Part shown: in pieces, positions 10,419 through 21,238 of the stretch
How positions within the stretch are numbered: the stretch's first letter is position 1
Layout: the number at the start of each line of letters is the position of its first letter
Assembly: GCA_028622995.1 (NCBI GenBank)
Contig: JAJQJQ010000008.1
Location: forward strand, 1,240,001-1,304,000
DNA length: 64,000 bases
Direction of reading: 5' to 3'
Source of the DNA: Panagrolaimus kolymaensis
Taxonomy: Eukaryota; Nematoda; Chromadorea; Rhabditida; Panagrolaimidae
Position numbers and translations under genes: made by a program
Notes under the pieces: model-generated
Told to the model about the DNA's origin: nothing
The model's database searches: none
The model's input: only the letters and a program-made list of their open reading frames with translations

Positions 10419-12975
10419 TTATGCATTTCCGTTATATCGCACGTCAGCTAATTCCCAACGAAGCCCACAAGGGCAGTGAGTAACATGGTGAATGTTTAAA
10501 TCTAAATTGTGCTGATCAAAAATTCCAAATATTATTTTATTTGTAGGCCATGGTTTTGTGAATCCTTGGAAATAAATTGATGTACATCGATTATTCCTAT
10601 ATTCAGCTAGCAGCACAATTGAATTGTTTGGTACAGTATCGGGTGGAATTGATTTTGGAAACCTATCGAAATATCGGAAATCTAAACGCTCTTCCTGGGA
10701 AATTTCTTTTATAGTGTACCAATAACCAAATTCAAGGCGTTGTCTCCAAGCTGTTTTAACAAAAAAATGGATTAATTTTTGATCACCACCATATGTTAAA
10801 ACATTGATTTCTTGTATGCAATCTTTCCCATTACTCCCACTACATCTAAGCATTATTTTTAGTGATGGGCGAAGCATTAAATTTATCGCCATTTTGTCCA
10901 TTATTTTAAGCCGTTCTTTATCTGTAAGGATTTGACTTTCAGCTAAAAGTAAAAATAAAAACTAATTTAATGAATAAAATAAATTTTAATTACCAATTTT
11001 TGTTGTGATATATCTGGGTGACATTTCTTCAAATCGTATTATATCTAAAATGTCGCCCAGTTGTTTTCGGCAATTGCTAACATTTGGTTCAAGTTTTTGT
11101 GCAATACATTGGACTTGTGCCCATTCCATTGCCTTAAAAAATAAGTTAAAATAAATGTTTTTTGTTTGTTAAAAAAACCATTACTTTTTCATATTCTACT
11201 TCTGGCAAATTGTCTATCATTTGTGTTTGGATAAATGCTTTCAACATAGATTTTGACAATTTAAGGATGTCAGTTTTTTTCCAAAAATCAAGTTTTTTTA
11301 ATTTAATAAATTCGCTAACGCTCTTAAGTGCTTTTGGCATTTCATACAATGCTGCATATTCAAAACGAGTTTGAGCATTTTCCAATGTTACATCTTTTGC
11401 TAAATATTCTTCACATTGTTTCTGCAGCGATCCAACGTCATATTGAGTTGCTAAACAATAACAAAAATGAATTTCTTTTCTTTCTTTTTTCATATAAAGC
11501 TAAACTTGCCTAAATCTGTAAGCGCATAAATGTTTTCTTCATTTAATTCAATTTGATTCGTGTACAAGTATCGCAAAAAAGCCTTGAATTCGTCATAATG
11601 GACATCACCACCAATTTTTACTCCGTCTGAGACATCTGTATAGTAATTGGAGACAGTAAATAATTTTATCAAAATCGGACTACGTATTTTTAACATCCAC
11701 TTAAAAGCGTAAATTGGCTGAAAAAATTGAAGATAATAAAAGCTAGAAAAATAGTTTATACATACTTTATTTTCTACCAAAAATTTTGCATCTAATATGT
11801 CAGGATTTTGATTATCAAACTCAGCAGTTAGTTCATCATTTACAGATGATTTATTTTCAGCAAATCTTTTGTTGGAGATAATTCTCAAAAGCTCACTCTT
11901 TGTTAAGATTTGGCTTTCAGCTAAAATAATCAACAAAATTAATTTAAAAAAGGTCAGTTGCTCGCTCACCAACTGTGGTTTCAATAAATTTGATATCCAT
12001 TTTATCAAATTTTATTATATTTAAAATATCACCAAGTTGATTTCGACAATTTTCGCCTGAGGGTTCTAGTTTCTTCGCTGTACACTGAGCTTTTGCCCAT
12101 TCCAATGCCTAAAAGAAGTTTCCTTAAAACGTTTCTGTCAGCCTGCATTTAAAGGATTTTCATGATTTTGACAAAATGGAAAAACCAGGAAAAGAAAGCA
12201 CACTTTTTTCTTTAACTCAGAACATGAAATATTTGTTTTGCTTGTTTTTATGAAAAAGTTGTCTTAAGCTAACTTGGGTCCTTTAAATGTAACTTTTATA
12301 AAGAAAAAAACAAACATTTTTGAAACTTTCTTCAAATAAAGTTGCAGATGTCTGAACTTTGATAAAAGCTTTTAAAACTGGCTTTGATAACTTGGTAACA
12401 TTTTTTAAGAAGTCTGTTTCATTTTTTTTAATAAATGCGTAAATATTTGATTGAAGTTCAGGCATTTGATAAATTTCAGCCAATTCAAGATGCCGAGGGA
12501 CGTTTTGAAAAGTCATTACTTTTGCTAGATAAGTCTCGCAAAGTTTTTGAAGTGAAATAATTTCATATCGAAACGCTTAAAAATTATTTTTTATACATAG
12601 ATTTCAACAAAATAAATTTACCTAAAGTTGTGAAACTGTAAACATTTTCTTCATTTAAGTCAATTTCATGAGTGTATAAAAACCGAATAAAGGCTTTGAA
12701 TTCTTCAAAAGAAACATCATTATCAACTGTAGTAACTTCATGTGATGAATCGAAAAAGAGATAAAACAGCCGAGGATAACGTTATTTCAACATCCATTTA
12801 TGAGCATAAATAAACTATAATCTTACATTAAACAACGACGATTTGAAAAAATAAAATCTACCTTATTTTTAATCAAGAATTTTGCATCAAGTATATCAGG
12901 ATCTTGACTATCAAACTCAGCAGTTAGTTCATCGTCTACAGATGATTTATTTTCAGCAAATTGAATATTTGACAT
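10419..12975 (-). CDS. Tandem BTB-BACK protein (two fused units; first unit has an in-frame stop)
   Basis: Nine exons fit in phase: 12975-12862, 12814-12622, 12575-12316, 12108-11970, 11920-11766, 11717-11510, 11450-11185, 11132-10994, 10942-10419. Total 666 codons. Each unit has a linker (FAENKSSV[D/N]DELTAEFD), a BTB/POZ core (IYAxKWMLK ... FKAFxRxLYTxxIxLNEEN), then a BACK-like helical region (YLAK, AIYEMP-type repeats, W-A-x-x-C). The corresponding exons have matching lengths (the 139-nt exons are identical in size). The first unit's last exon (AESQILTKSELL) runs straight into the second unit's linker, marking the duplication breakpoint. In unit 1 a TAA at 12782-12784 replaces the Ile codon of KWMLKIR, so only unit 2 may be functional. 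Such proteins commonly act as CUL3 adaptors (family knowledge). The C-terminal 174 codons (tryptophan-rich, CPCGLRWELADVRYN) are not recognised. Confidence 0.65.
11451..11509 (-). other. GC-AG intron in the BTB-BACK gene
   Basis: Minus-strand exon ...GATTTAG is followed by GCAAGTTTAG rather than GT. The equivalent intron in unit 1 reads GTAAATTT after the same TTTAG. The acceptor is TTGTTTAG, and phase 1 is kept in both units. GC-AG introns are rare but real, and strong AAG|GCAAGT contexts favour them. Confidence 0.6.
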
Positions 12976-13935
12976 TGCTGAAAATAATTCGACAAAGGCA
13001 CAATGAAAGTTATTTTATAGGAAGAAGAGCACCTAAAAAGTGAGCCCATTTTTTAAAAGTTACAAGATGAAAAAAAGACAAATAATGCATTATCAGTCAT
13101 GTCATGAGAAGCGTTTATACCTTTTTTATATTATTTCCGTTTATACCTTGTTCTCGTGTCTGTCTGTTTGTTTACTTTTTTGCTGACACACTATTTTTGA
13201 TTAAAATGCGAGTTCTCTCTGGAGTTCTTTGCTCTTTTTGTATGCTTTGTTTTGTGTTTGTTGCCATCATCTGTTTTAATGTTTTGTGATTATTTATGAA
13301 AAGTTAAAAAAATATATTTTAACAATTCAATTTGGGCATGATGGTCTTTCAAACTTTTTTCTCTCTCTCAAAAAATAAGTCAGCTTGCGTCGTTGCTGCT
13401 ATTTTTTTTCTTTTAATTTTTATTCAACGACAAAAAAACAAGCACGCCATTTTTCGATCGATAGCATAAAAAAACGATGGTAAAAAGCGTTACTCTTCTT
13501 TCATTCTCTTCGAATTATATTTTGTATAGCTTTGAGCGTCGAATGAAAGTTTGTTTTTTTGAATATTTTGAGTAAAAGTTCTCTTTTATTTTTTATAATG
13601 TTTTTTTTAAATTAAAAATTTTATAAAGCTAAGATATTTGTTGTCATTGTAAACTTTCCAACAAATAATAATAATAAAAAATAGTTTTATTATTTATTTG
13701 GAATTGATCCAAAACTTATCGCAATGTTTATTCCTCCACGACTGCTATGAATGTCGAATTTTTATTCGTTTGAATTTTGGGTTGAAAAGATTATCTGTAA
13801 AGCCCATTAACAAAAAACTTTTTGGTTTCTATAAATTTTAAGTTCAAAATTATTGTTTTATAATTTCTTTGATAACAAATATAAAATGTACAATCAAAAG
13901 ATAGATATAAAAAAACAAAATAAATTTTCTAAAAT
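12976..13935. other. Intergenic, duplicated F-box 3' flank
   Basis: 13340-13480 matches 8060-8220 (TCAGC[A/T]TGCGTCGTTG, TTTTTCGATCGATA[G/A]CAT) at high similarity. No gene is supported; a 61-codon open frame at 13104-13289 is hydrophobic and unconserved. Confidence 0.5.
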
Positions 13936-14133
13936 TTATAAAGATAAAGTAAATGGCTTTCTTGCAGCTAAATCTTCTTCTTGAAACGTTTCATTCATCG
14001 CGATTCGAAAAATTGTTTTATAAAACTCTGCATTTTCCATTTTAAAATGAAAAACAAAGCACGAAAATTTTGTCGAATTTTTTACAATAAATTTGCATAA
14101 AAGTTTGAAATCTATTTCGTTTAAAAGAGTAAA
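13936..14133 (-). pseudogene. 3' fragment of an F-box-like gene (copy 3)
   Basis: The last 63 codons or so match the C-terminus of copies 1 and 2: DFKLLCKFIVKNST, FSCFVFHFKMENAEFYKT, RKPFTLSL, stop at 13936. Homology ends abruptly near 14133. Beyond it lies unrelated sequence with a CTTACC-TGC-GGTAAG hairpin (14150-14164) and the repeat island at 14.4-15 kb. The 5' two thirds of the gene are absent. Confidence 0.65.
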
Positions 14134-14407
14134 ACAAGAACATTGGGGCCTTACCTGCGGTAAGTCCCTCAAACTAAACAAATAATCACACAAAGAAAAT
14201 TTACGAAACCGTTACATTTTTACAATCACAACGTGGACATTGGGTTCTTTTAGGTAGTTTTTTAGTACCCTAAAGAGTGCACAATGTACCTGTTTTTAGG
14301 AATTAAAATTAAAAAATAAAGAGAGGAGTACATTGTTTTTCAAATAAAAAATGCAGTGCTTAAATATCCATGTGTGTCTACAACAATACAATACAATTAA
14401 ATTAAAC

Positions 14408-15045
14408 AACAGGTTCCTCGGGTTCACATTATATTTTCATGTTAAATTTTGGAGCCCTGCCTAACGGCAGACCTCCTAAATTTACAAAACAAATCATCTC
14501 CAATAATTAATGGGTTTTTCGGTCCATGCATTTCCATATCTCTCATATTCAGCTACATCTTAACCCCTTCGAGGTCCATTAAATACGCCAAATTACATAT
14601 GGGCCCTTCGAGCCGCAAAGCCCAATTCGACACAAAAACCGCCAAATAACAACCCAAACACCATCAAATATTAACTCAAAGACAACAAAAAACCATTAAA
14701 TATCCACCAAACTATCCACCCAAACATCATCAAGCATCCACATAGTATATATTTTATTACAATAACAATAAACAACAGGGCCCTTTGGTTAAACATTCCA
14801 TTTTCATGTTTAATTTTGGGGCCCTGCCTTCGGCAGACCCTCAAAATTTACGATATAAATCGTCTCAAATTATCAACGGTTTCTTCGGGCCACGCATTCC
14901 ATACATCATTATATATCAACCCGAAAACAACATCAAACATCCCACCAAAAACCATCTTACATCTCACCAAAAACAACTAAATCTCAACCCGAAAACCATC
15001 TTACATCTCACAGTCATAAAATTAAAGATTTAAATAATTTGCTTT
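14408..15045. repeat. Two diverged direct repeats with hairpins and A/C-rich tails
   Basis: 14412-14590 and 14778-14960 are related: both carry TTTTCATGTT[A/T]AATTTTGG, GCCCTGCC-loop-GGCAGACC, AAATTTAC, AATCRTCTC, then TTCGG[T/G]CCA[T/C]GCATT. Each copy has a CTGCC/GGCAG hairpin with a different loop (TAAC at 14462-14465, TTC at 14829-14831), so the stem is preserved while the loop varies. Each is followed by a G-poor, A/C-rich stretch with short CATCTTACATCTCAC repeats. This is a strong strand bias unlike the flanks. It is probably a non-autonomous element or its tandem duplicate; the class is unknown. Confidence 0.55.
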
Positions 15046-15051
15046 TTACAG

Positions 15052-15400
15052 CTACCTTCCTGGTCCAAATGCAACCAATTTTTTATCAACCAATAACGAA
15101 TTATCTAAACTCAAACTTAAAAACAAATTGATTGGTTTTAATATTCATTATGTAAATAACACAATCGACCCTATTGATTATTGTAATTTTGTCAAGGTTT
15201 GTCAATAGCTTAATTTCTCGAATTTTTCAAATTTTTTTCTTCAGAAAAATGCAGCTCCTAGAGCAGAATTTAATTTAAGGTTTCATAGAACTTTCGATTG
15301 TTCCTTAGTTTATCCAATATTAAAAGACGCAGTTAAAAGCATGCTGGATCAATGGAAACCTTCGAAAATGACGCCAGAAGTAAATATCTATGTTTTATAA
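15052..15400 (+). pseudogene. 3' exons of an F-box-like gene (fragment)
   Basis: After a TTTTACAG acceptor the plus strand reads YLPGPNATNFLSTNNELSKL and IGFNIHYVNN to a donor AAG|GTTTGT at about 15197. It resumes after TTCTTCAG (about 15243) with NAAPRAEFNLRFHRT and DAVKSMLDQWKPSKM, then a stop at 15398-15400. The pair of exons matches the last exons of the damaged F-box-like gene at 62.2-63.7 kb (LTTTNELSKLKFNHK; NLAPYSTFHLQFNEN), with the same intron position. No 5' part is present. Confidence 0.55.
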
Positions 15401-15566
15401 ATTTGCTTACTTTTTTATTTTTATATTATATTTGTTTGTTTATACAAAGTTTCTTCCCTTTTTTGAGTTAAACATTCCTCTCCAAGAAAGTACCTAATTA
15501 TAAGAAGATGTTAGTTGCTTTCTTCATTTTCCATTAGGTCAATCGATATTTGTGAATCAAAACAAT

Positions 15567-15860
15567 TCATAAACGAAAAAAAGATTTTTTATATTTTATT
15601 TCTTCCACACATTGTTGTTTATTAGGGATGTTCATTGTTGCCAATGTTTTTAAATTTGGAAGAGCTCTTGCTAGTGCTGTGAAATTTTCATTTTGTGCAG
15701 TACCAAAGTTTGCTATCATTAATTTTTTGTAGACGTCTTCTTTGTATTTTTGAAGAAATACATTACTTGTTGTTTCAAAAAGTTTTGAAAACATGAAAAA
15801 ATATGAATTTTTATAAACCTGAGGATTCAAATTGCTGTTGATAAATTTATTCATCAACAT
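15567..15860 (-). pseudogene. Possible fragment related to the 53-57 kb F-box-like subfamily
   Basis: A 97-codon frame contains DVYKKLMIANFGTAQNENF and ARALPNLKTL. This resembles DDYKKLMLPS ... YTLSALPNLKVV of the genes at 53.6-57.3 kb. Both upstream F-box-like and downstream exons are missing. The similarity is short, so this is tentative. Confidence 0.35.
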
Positions 15861-16439
15861 CTTCCTCCAATCTTGGTGATATAGAAAATGTTTATTTCTA
15901 CTTATTTAAAAAATATTAGGTTCCAACCTATAAAGAGCTTAGATAAACAAAAAAAAATAATACTAACAAAATATTCAAAAGAAAAAAGATAAAAAATGGA
16001 TGAAAAATAAACCAAGTTTATTTTCGATTGATTTTAAGAGATGAAAAAATAAATAAATAATAAAAGACAAGGTTATTTAGAATTAATTTTGCTGCTTTGA
16101 GTCATTATCTTTTTAAATATCAATTTTCTAAAGAAAAAAGGAGCTTCTTGGGTATAGGAAAAAATTTAATATTTTTTCCGCCATCAATAATTTTTTTACG
16201 GAGAAAAAAATTTTAAAAAAAGAAAGTTACTCGCATCTTTATTTTTCTTTTACTCAATGGATAGAATTAATGATTACAAATTATTGGTAGAATTTTTATA
16301 TTAAAAAAATATTATTTATCCTTGTTTTTTAAAGTTTATTTACGATCGATTGATTTAAATTATTTTAAAATTACAACAAAAGTTTTATTCTTCTTTTTTT
16401 AAAATTCTTAAATGCAATTGTAAGCAAGTATCAAGAATA

Positions 16440-16948
16440 TTAATTAGGACACATGCATGAAACAACGTCAGCTGGATCACAATCATCACTGCAACATTTG
16501 GTAGCCATTCCCTCTAAAAATTAAGAATCAAGTTTTTTGAAAATGAAAAAAGATATTTGAATAAACAAACTTTCGCAGCCATCAGGTCCACCTCCCATTG
16601 TATGACCTTTGCAACATTCTACGATAAATGGAGCAAGTTTACTAGCACAGATTCGGTCGCGGGGCTAAAAATAGTAAATTAAATGTTAATAAACAATTTT
16701 TATCTTTTTTCTTTAGTCTTTTTTATGGAACCCATAATTTTTTGTCGATTATATTTTTTTCTGGAAAAAATCTTTTTTTTTTGGTACCAAAAGCCTTTTT
16801 TGCATCGAAAATAGAAGAATTATATAATTTTTTTAATAACATATTTATAAATATCACTTACACTGAAGGGTTCTTCACCAATCCATGCTTGAGCATAGAT
16901 AGCAATGAAGGCAACCATAATAGCGGCAACAAGGATGAAACGAGACAT
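16440..16948 (-). CDS. Insulin-like peptide 2 (three exons)
   Basis: Exons 16948-16862, 16664-16571 and 16513-16440, introns in the same positions and phases (0 and 1) as insulin-like gene 1; 84 aa. The signal peptide (ILVAAIMVAFIAIYAQA) and the following AWIGEEPF are nearly identical to gene 1, while the mature part has diverged. The B-chain-like segment is RICASKLAPFIVECC (10 residues between the first two cysteines), the pre-A cysteine is in PDGCEKG, and the A-chain-like segment is KCCSDDCDPADVVSCMC. Strong conservation of exon 1 with rapid change of the hormone part suggests diversified ligands. A GATTTCAG acceptor lies about 20 bases before the ATG. Confidence 0.65.
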
Positions 16949-17602
16949 AGTTAACACGACTTTTTTTTCTGAAATCAAAAAAGATTTGAAAAAATTTGAG
17001 AAGAAAAATTGAATCGCTGCGATATGAGAAAACTGCTTCTTCTGATGGCTTAACAAAATCAATGGGCATCTTAAGTATGGATTCAAAACAATTGACAAAA
17101 AAAATTAAATATGCACTTTAATTTTAATATTTTCTGTTATAAACTTTAAAGCAACGTGGCAAACATGTTTTTATCTTTAACTTTGTAAAGGAAACTTTTG
17201 GCCAAATAGAGCGATAATGCTTGTTTGCGATTTTGCACTGTTAAACATGAAAGCGAAACCGCGCTTTTTTGCTAATGGTTTTGAGCTTTGATGATAAATA
17301 AAGAATAATTAAACTTCTTTGTTGTACTTTTATTTTATTTTTTTTATTACTTTTGCACTTTTATCAATTTAATAATTTTTTGAGATTTAAAAAGCTAAAA
17401 AAGTTATTAATCAAATAATCTGGCAAGTTTAATTTGGCAAATTCAAAAATTCATACACCTCAAATTTTACAGCGTTACCCATCTTTCTGGCCAGACGTAA
17501 ATGGATGCCAAATCAAAAATAAAGTGTTTCTTTTTTTTCAAGCCACAACAACTTTCATTAATTTTATGAACATTTTCCTTAACTTGGCACAATTTTATTT
17601 TA
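16949..17602. other. Intergenic between divergent insulin-like 2 and CDK8 genes
   Basis: About 650 bases carry the 5' ends of two oppositely transcribed genes. The insulin-gene side resembles 7280-7640. No other feature is seen. Confidence 0.4.
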
Positions 17603-20059
17603 ATGATATCTAATAAAATGATTGATCGAGATTTTATTGCCGAATTAGAAAAGAAGCGTGAAAAGGTTGAAGCTTTATTTGATTTTGAAGGATATAAAAT
17701 TGGTCGAGGAACTTATGGGTTTGTTTGTTTTTACTTAAAAATGAATATTCGACTTTAAATATATATTTAATTTTTAGACATGTATTTAAAGCTTTTCCAA
17801 AAACTAAAAATAAATTATTTCCCAAAAAAGAATATGCTTTAAAATTGATTGAAGGCCAAGGGTTTAGTACCAGTGCATGTCGAGAAATTGCGTTGTTGAG
17901 AGAGCTAAAGTAAGTGATTTTTCTCACTATTTTTTTTATGTTTATTTTGGCGCCATTTTTATTCAAACTTTTCCAAGCATTAATCTCCGGTTTTTAGACA
18001 CGAAAATCTCATTCGCTTGAATCGAGTTTTCACAGATCAACGTAAAGTGTGGCTTTTATTCGATTATTGCGAGCATGATTTATGGCACATTATTAAATAT
18101 CATCGATCACAAAGAAATAATAAAAATAATAAAGAGAAATTTTCTGTTTCGGCTGGAATGGTTAAAAGTTTAATGTATCAAATGTTGGATGGAATATTAT
18201 ATTTGCATAATAATTGGATTTTACATAGGTAAAATTAGGTTTTATTAGTCTAAAACTTTATATATTCCTAAGTCTCATAAAAAAAAATTTTCCAGAGATC
18301 TCAAACCCGCAAACATCCTTGTTGTTGGTGAAGCACCTGCATGTGAAAGAGGTCGAGTAAAAATTGGAGATATGGGTTTTGCAAGAATTTTTAATAATCC
18401 TCTTCGATCTTTGGCAGACGTTGATCCTGTAGTTGTAACATTTTGGTATCGAGCTCCAGAATTATTACTTGGAGCTAAACATTATACCAAGGCCATAGAT
18501 ATTTGGGCGATTGGATGTATTTTTGCTGAATTACTTACAGCAGAACCAATATTTTATTGTCGCGAAGAAGATATCAAAACTTCCACTCCATATCATCAAG
18601 AACAATTACATCGAATTTTTCATGTCATGGGTTATCCAAGCACTGATGATTGGCATGATTTAAAAAAGATGCCTGAATATAATCGATTGAATAATGATTT
18701 TAAAGCTTCCACGTGAGTTTACAATTTATTTAAAAGAAGCACAGCAAAAGTTAAAAAATTATTAATAAGAATTTTTCGGTTTTCTCGAAACAAAAAATTT
18801 GGTTTCACTTTTCACCCGAAATATAGCTTTTGAATTGAGAAAAAAAATTATATACTTATTTTCTTTTTTATGCTAATTTCTGAAATATTTTTAAACTATT
18901 TTTTTAGATTCCAAAAATCCAGCCTGTCTGGATATATGTCAAAGTATCGACTTCAAGACACTTCCACTTTCAAACTTCTCGAAAGACTTTTAACCATCGA
19001 TCCAATTAAACGCGTCACAGCTGAAGATGCAATGAAAGATCCATATTTTAATGAAGAACCTTATCCAACACCCGATGCATTTTTTGGAATGAAAATTCCA
19101 TATCCCGTTAGAGAATATCAAGATGATTCAGATGAACGGAAACCACCACCCCAGCAACAACAACAACCTCCAAATCAACAACAACAACAGCAGCAGCAAC
19201 CTGGTGGAGCTCAACAACCGATGATGATGCATCCTCCTCAACCTCAACAACAACAACAAATTCCGTTGCCTATGGTTCCACCCCTTCAGCAATCTATGAA
19301 GCTTGAACAACAACCTGTACCTCCACCACCATATAGTAATTATCAACAGCAGCAACCACAACAAAATCAACCCCAAATGAATCCTATGCAACAACAACAA
19401 CAGCCGCCTCAACAGCAAAGAATGCAAGGAGGGCCACCTCCACAACCTTCACAACAACAACAACATATGATGCAACAACAGCAACAACCTCCACAAAATC
19501 AATCCCAACAACAACACCAACAGCCGCCACCATTTGGATATCAAAGACCCCAACAACAGCCTCTTCAACAACAGGGTCATCCACAAATGATGCAGCATCC
19601 TCCTCAACAACAGCAAAATTTACAACATCCACAACAACAAGGTCAAATGCCTCAGCAACAACAACAATTTCAAAGAATGCCCCAACAACAACAGCCACAA
19701 CAACCTCCTCAGCAACAACAACCAATGCCTCCACCCAATTATCAACAACATCAACAACAACAAAGATTTATGCGTTAGTTTACTTTTAAATTAGTTTAAA
19801 AATTTCAAAAAAGTTCTATCAACAATTAAAAATTTGCATATATATAAAATTTTTGAAAAAAAATAAATTTTTCAAAATTAGATAATATTTTGCAAAAATG
19901 AATGAATTTTCAGATCCAAATCAACAAATGCAAATGCGAATGAATCCACAACAACAGCAACAAATGATGCAACAACAACCCCAGCAACAACAGCAACAAC
20001 AACAACGAGCTCCAATGCATCCAGGTCAACAATGGCCTCCACCACAGCAACCTCGATAA
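17603..20059 (+). CDS. cdk-8: Cyclin-dependent kinase 8 (Mediator kinase module) with Q-rich tail
   Basis: Six exons in phase: 17603-17718, 17778-17909, 17998-18228, 18296-18712, 18908-19773, 19914-20059; 635 aa. A second in-frame ATG at 17618 (MIDRDF) may be the true start. The kinase domain has the glycine loop [13 protein letters not shown], catalytic lysine in [10 protein letters not shown], and the CDK8 helix motif [14 protein letters not shown] (SMSACRE in animals). It also has [32 protein letters not shown] (the CDK8-type replacement of DFG), [20 protein letters not shown], and [16 protein letters not shown]. Residues beyond about 370 are Q/P-rich, longer than in C. elegans CDK-8 as I recall it. 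CDK8 with cyclin C phosphorylates RNA polymerase II-associated factors as part of Mediator. Confidence 0.95.
19139..20059 (+). repeat. CAA/CAG-rich polyglutamine-coding tract in CDK8
   Basis: Interrupted CAA and CAG codons encode repeated Q runs of 3-8 with P, M and H between, across about 800 bases of coding DNA split by one intron. Long antisense open frames here are a by-product of the repeats and are not genes. CAA is preferred, which limits hairpin-driven expansion. Confidence 0.8.
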
Positions 20060-21238
20060 AGCAGAAGAGGGATCAAAGTTTTGTGACATCTCCTTATCCA
20101 TTTTTTTATATTTGTTAAATTCACGGATTTGTATTTATTTATTTTTTTCTTATAAACTTTTGGATTTGTTCTTTTATATTTATAAAATCATGTTTTCTAT
20201 GAAACAATAAAAAATAATCGAACAGACACAAACATGCAACAACACCAACAACAAAAAAACAGGGATGCAAGCATCTTTTTTTCGTAAACATTTTTTTCTT
20301 AATAAATGCAAGTGTATCAAAAAAAGAAGAATAAAAGTTGAAGAAAAAAAAATAATCGTTGTTTCAAAAAGCAATGATTTTTGTTTTTATTGATTTTACT
20401 TTAGTCATTTTTTTTTGAATTTTTTTATTAAAAGCTTTATTTTTTTTGGTAACGAAATAAGTTTAAAATTAGTCAATTTAAAAAAAGGGATAAATTAATT
20501 TTGGCTATCATGATACGGCTTCTTTCCATGTTAAAACAATGAATCTTGGCTAAATCATGAAAAATTTTTAGTTATAAATCGTCGTAAAAAAATTCACCAA
20601 AATCCAATTTATAAAAGTAGTAATGAAAGAGAATGGTAAACCCATTATTTTGTTCTTACTAAAAATCTGAAAACATTTTAACATTTTTAAACTTTAAAAA
20701 AAAGTGTAATTTTCAATATTTATTATTTTATCAAAAAGAATTTTTTTTCTTCATAAAACAAAACTTTTAAAAGAAATCAAAATTTCTGGGAGAAAACTAT
20801 GCTTATTTTTATTCTATTTTTATTTGAGTGTCTTTTTTAATTTTCATAATTTTTACATTTATTAGTTTTTTTTTGGTACCCATGAATTTTTGCTGATACT
20901 ACAAAACAACAACAAAAAAAAACGCAAGCTTTCACCTTCAAAAAAAGGCGCGTGTTTACATTTATTTTAAACGGAACGATGCAAGCTTTGAGAAAAAATT
21001 GATAAAACATAAACACTCTATGATGACTGATAGCTGTGTAGCAAGTCAGCACTCTCTCTCTCAAAAAGGGTGATGCTTAAAAGAAAATGAAAAAGCATTC
21101 AAAAAAGTCAGTTTTTTATTTTTTCTATTCATTTTGTTTGTGGAATTGGTTGTTTGATTTTATTGATTAAAATTCACTTTTTTGGTGATTTTTATTTTAT
21201 TTTTTTTGCTGCGTTGTAAATCTTTTTTTTGTTGAAAA
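20060..21238. other. Intergenic, CDK8 3' end to Hsp70-like 5' end
   Basis: An AATAAA at about 20206 is a likely CDK8 poly(A) signal. The rest is AT-rich. A run CTCTCTCTC near 21052-21060 sits about 180 bases before the next ATG and could be a promoter element (inference). Confidence 0.45.

Noticed and set aside
10419..10942. PHR domain after BACK
   Set aside because: BTB-BACK-PHR proteins came to mind, but the PHR motifs are not visible in the tryptophan-rich tail, so it is left unassigned.
19128..19734. Long antisense open frames under the CDK8 tail
   Set aside because: Leu/Val repeats are the antisense reading of CAA/CAG codons; no start context or splice support.
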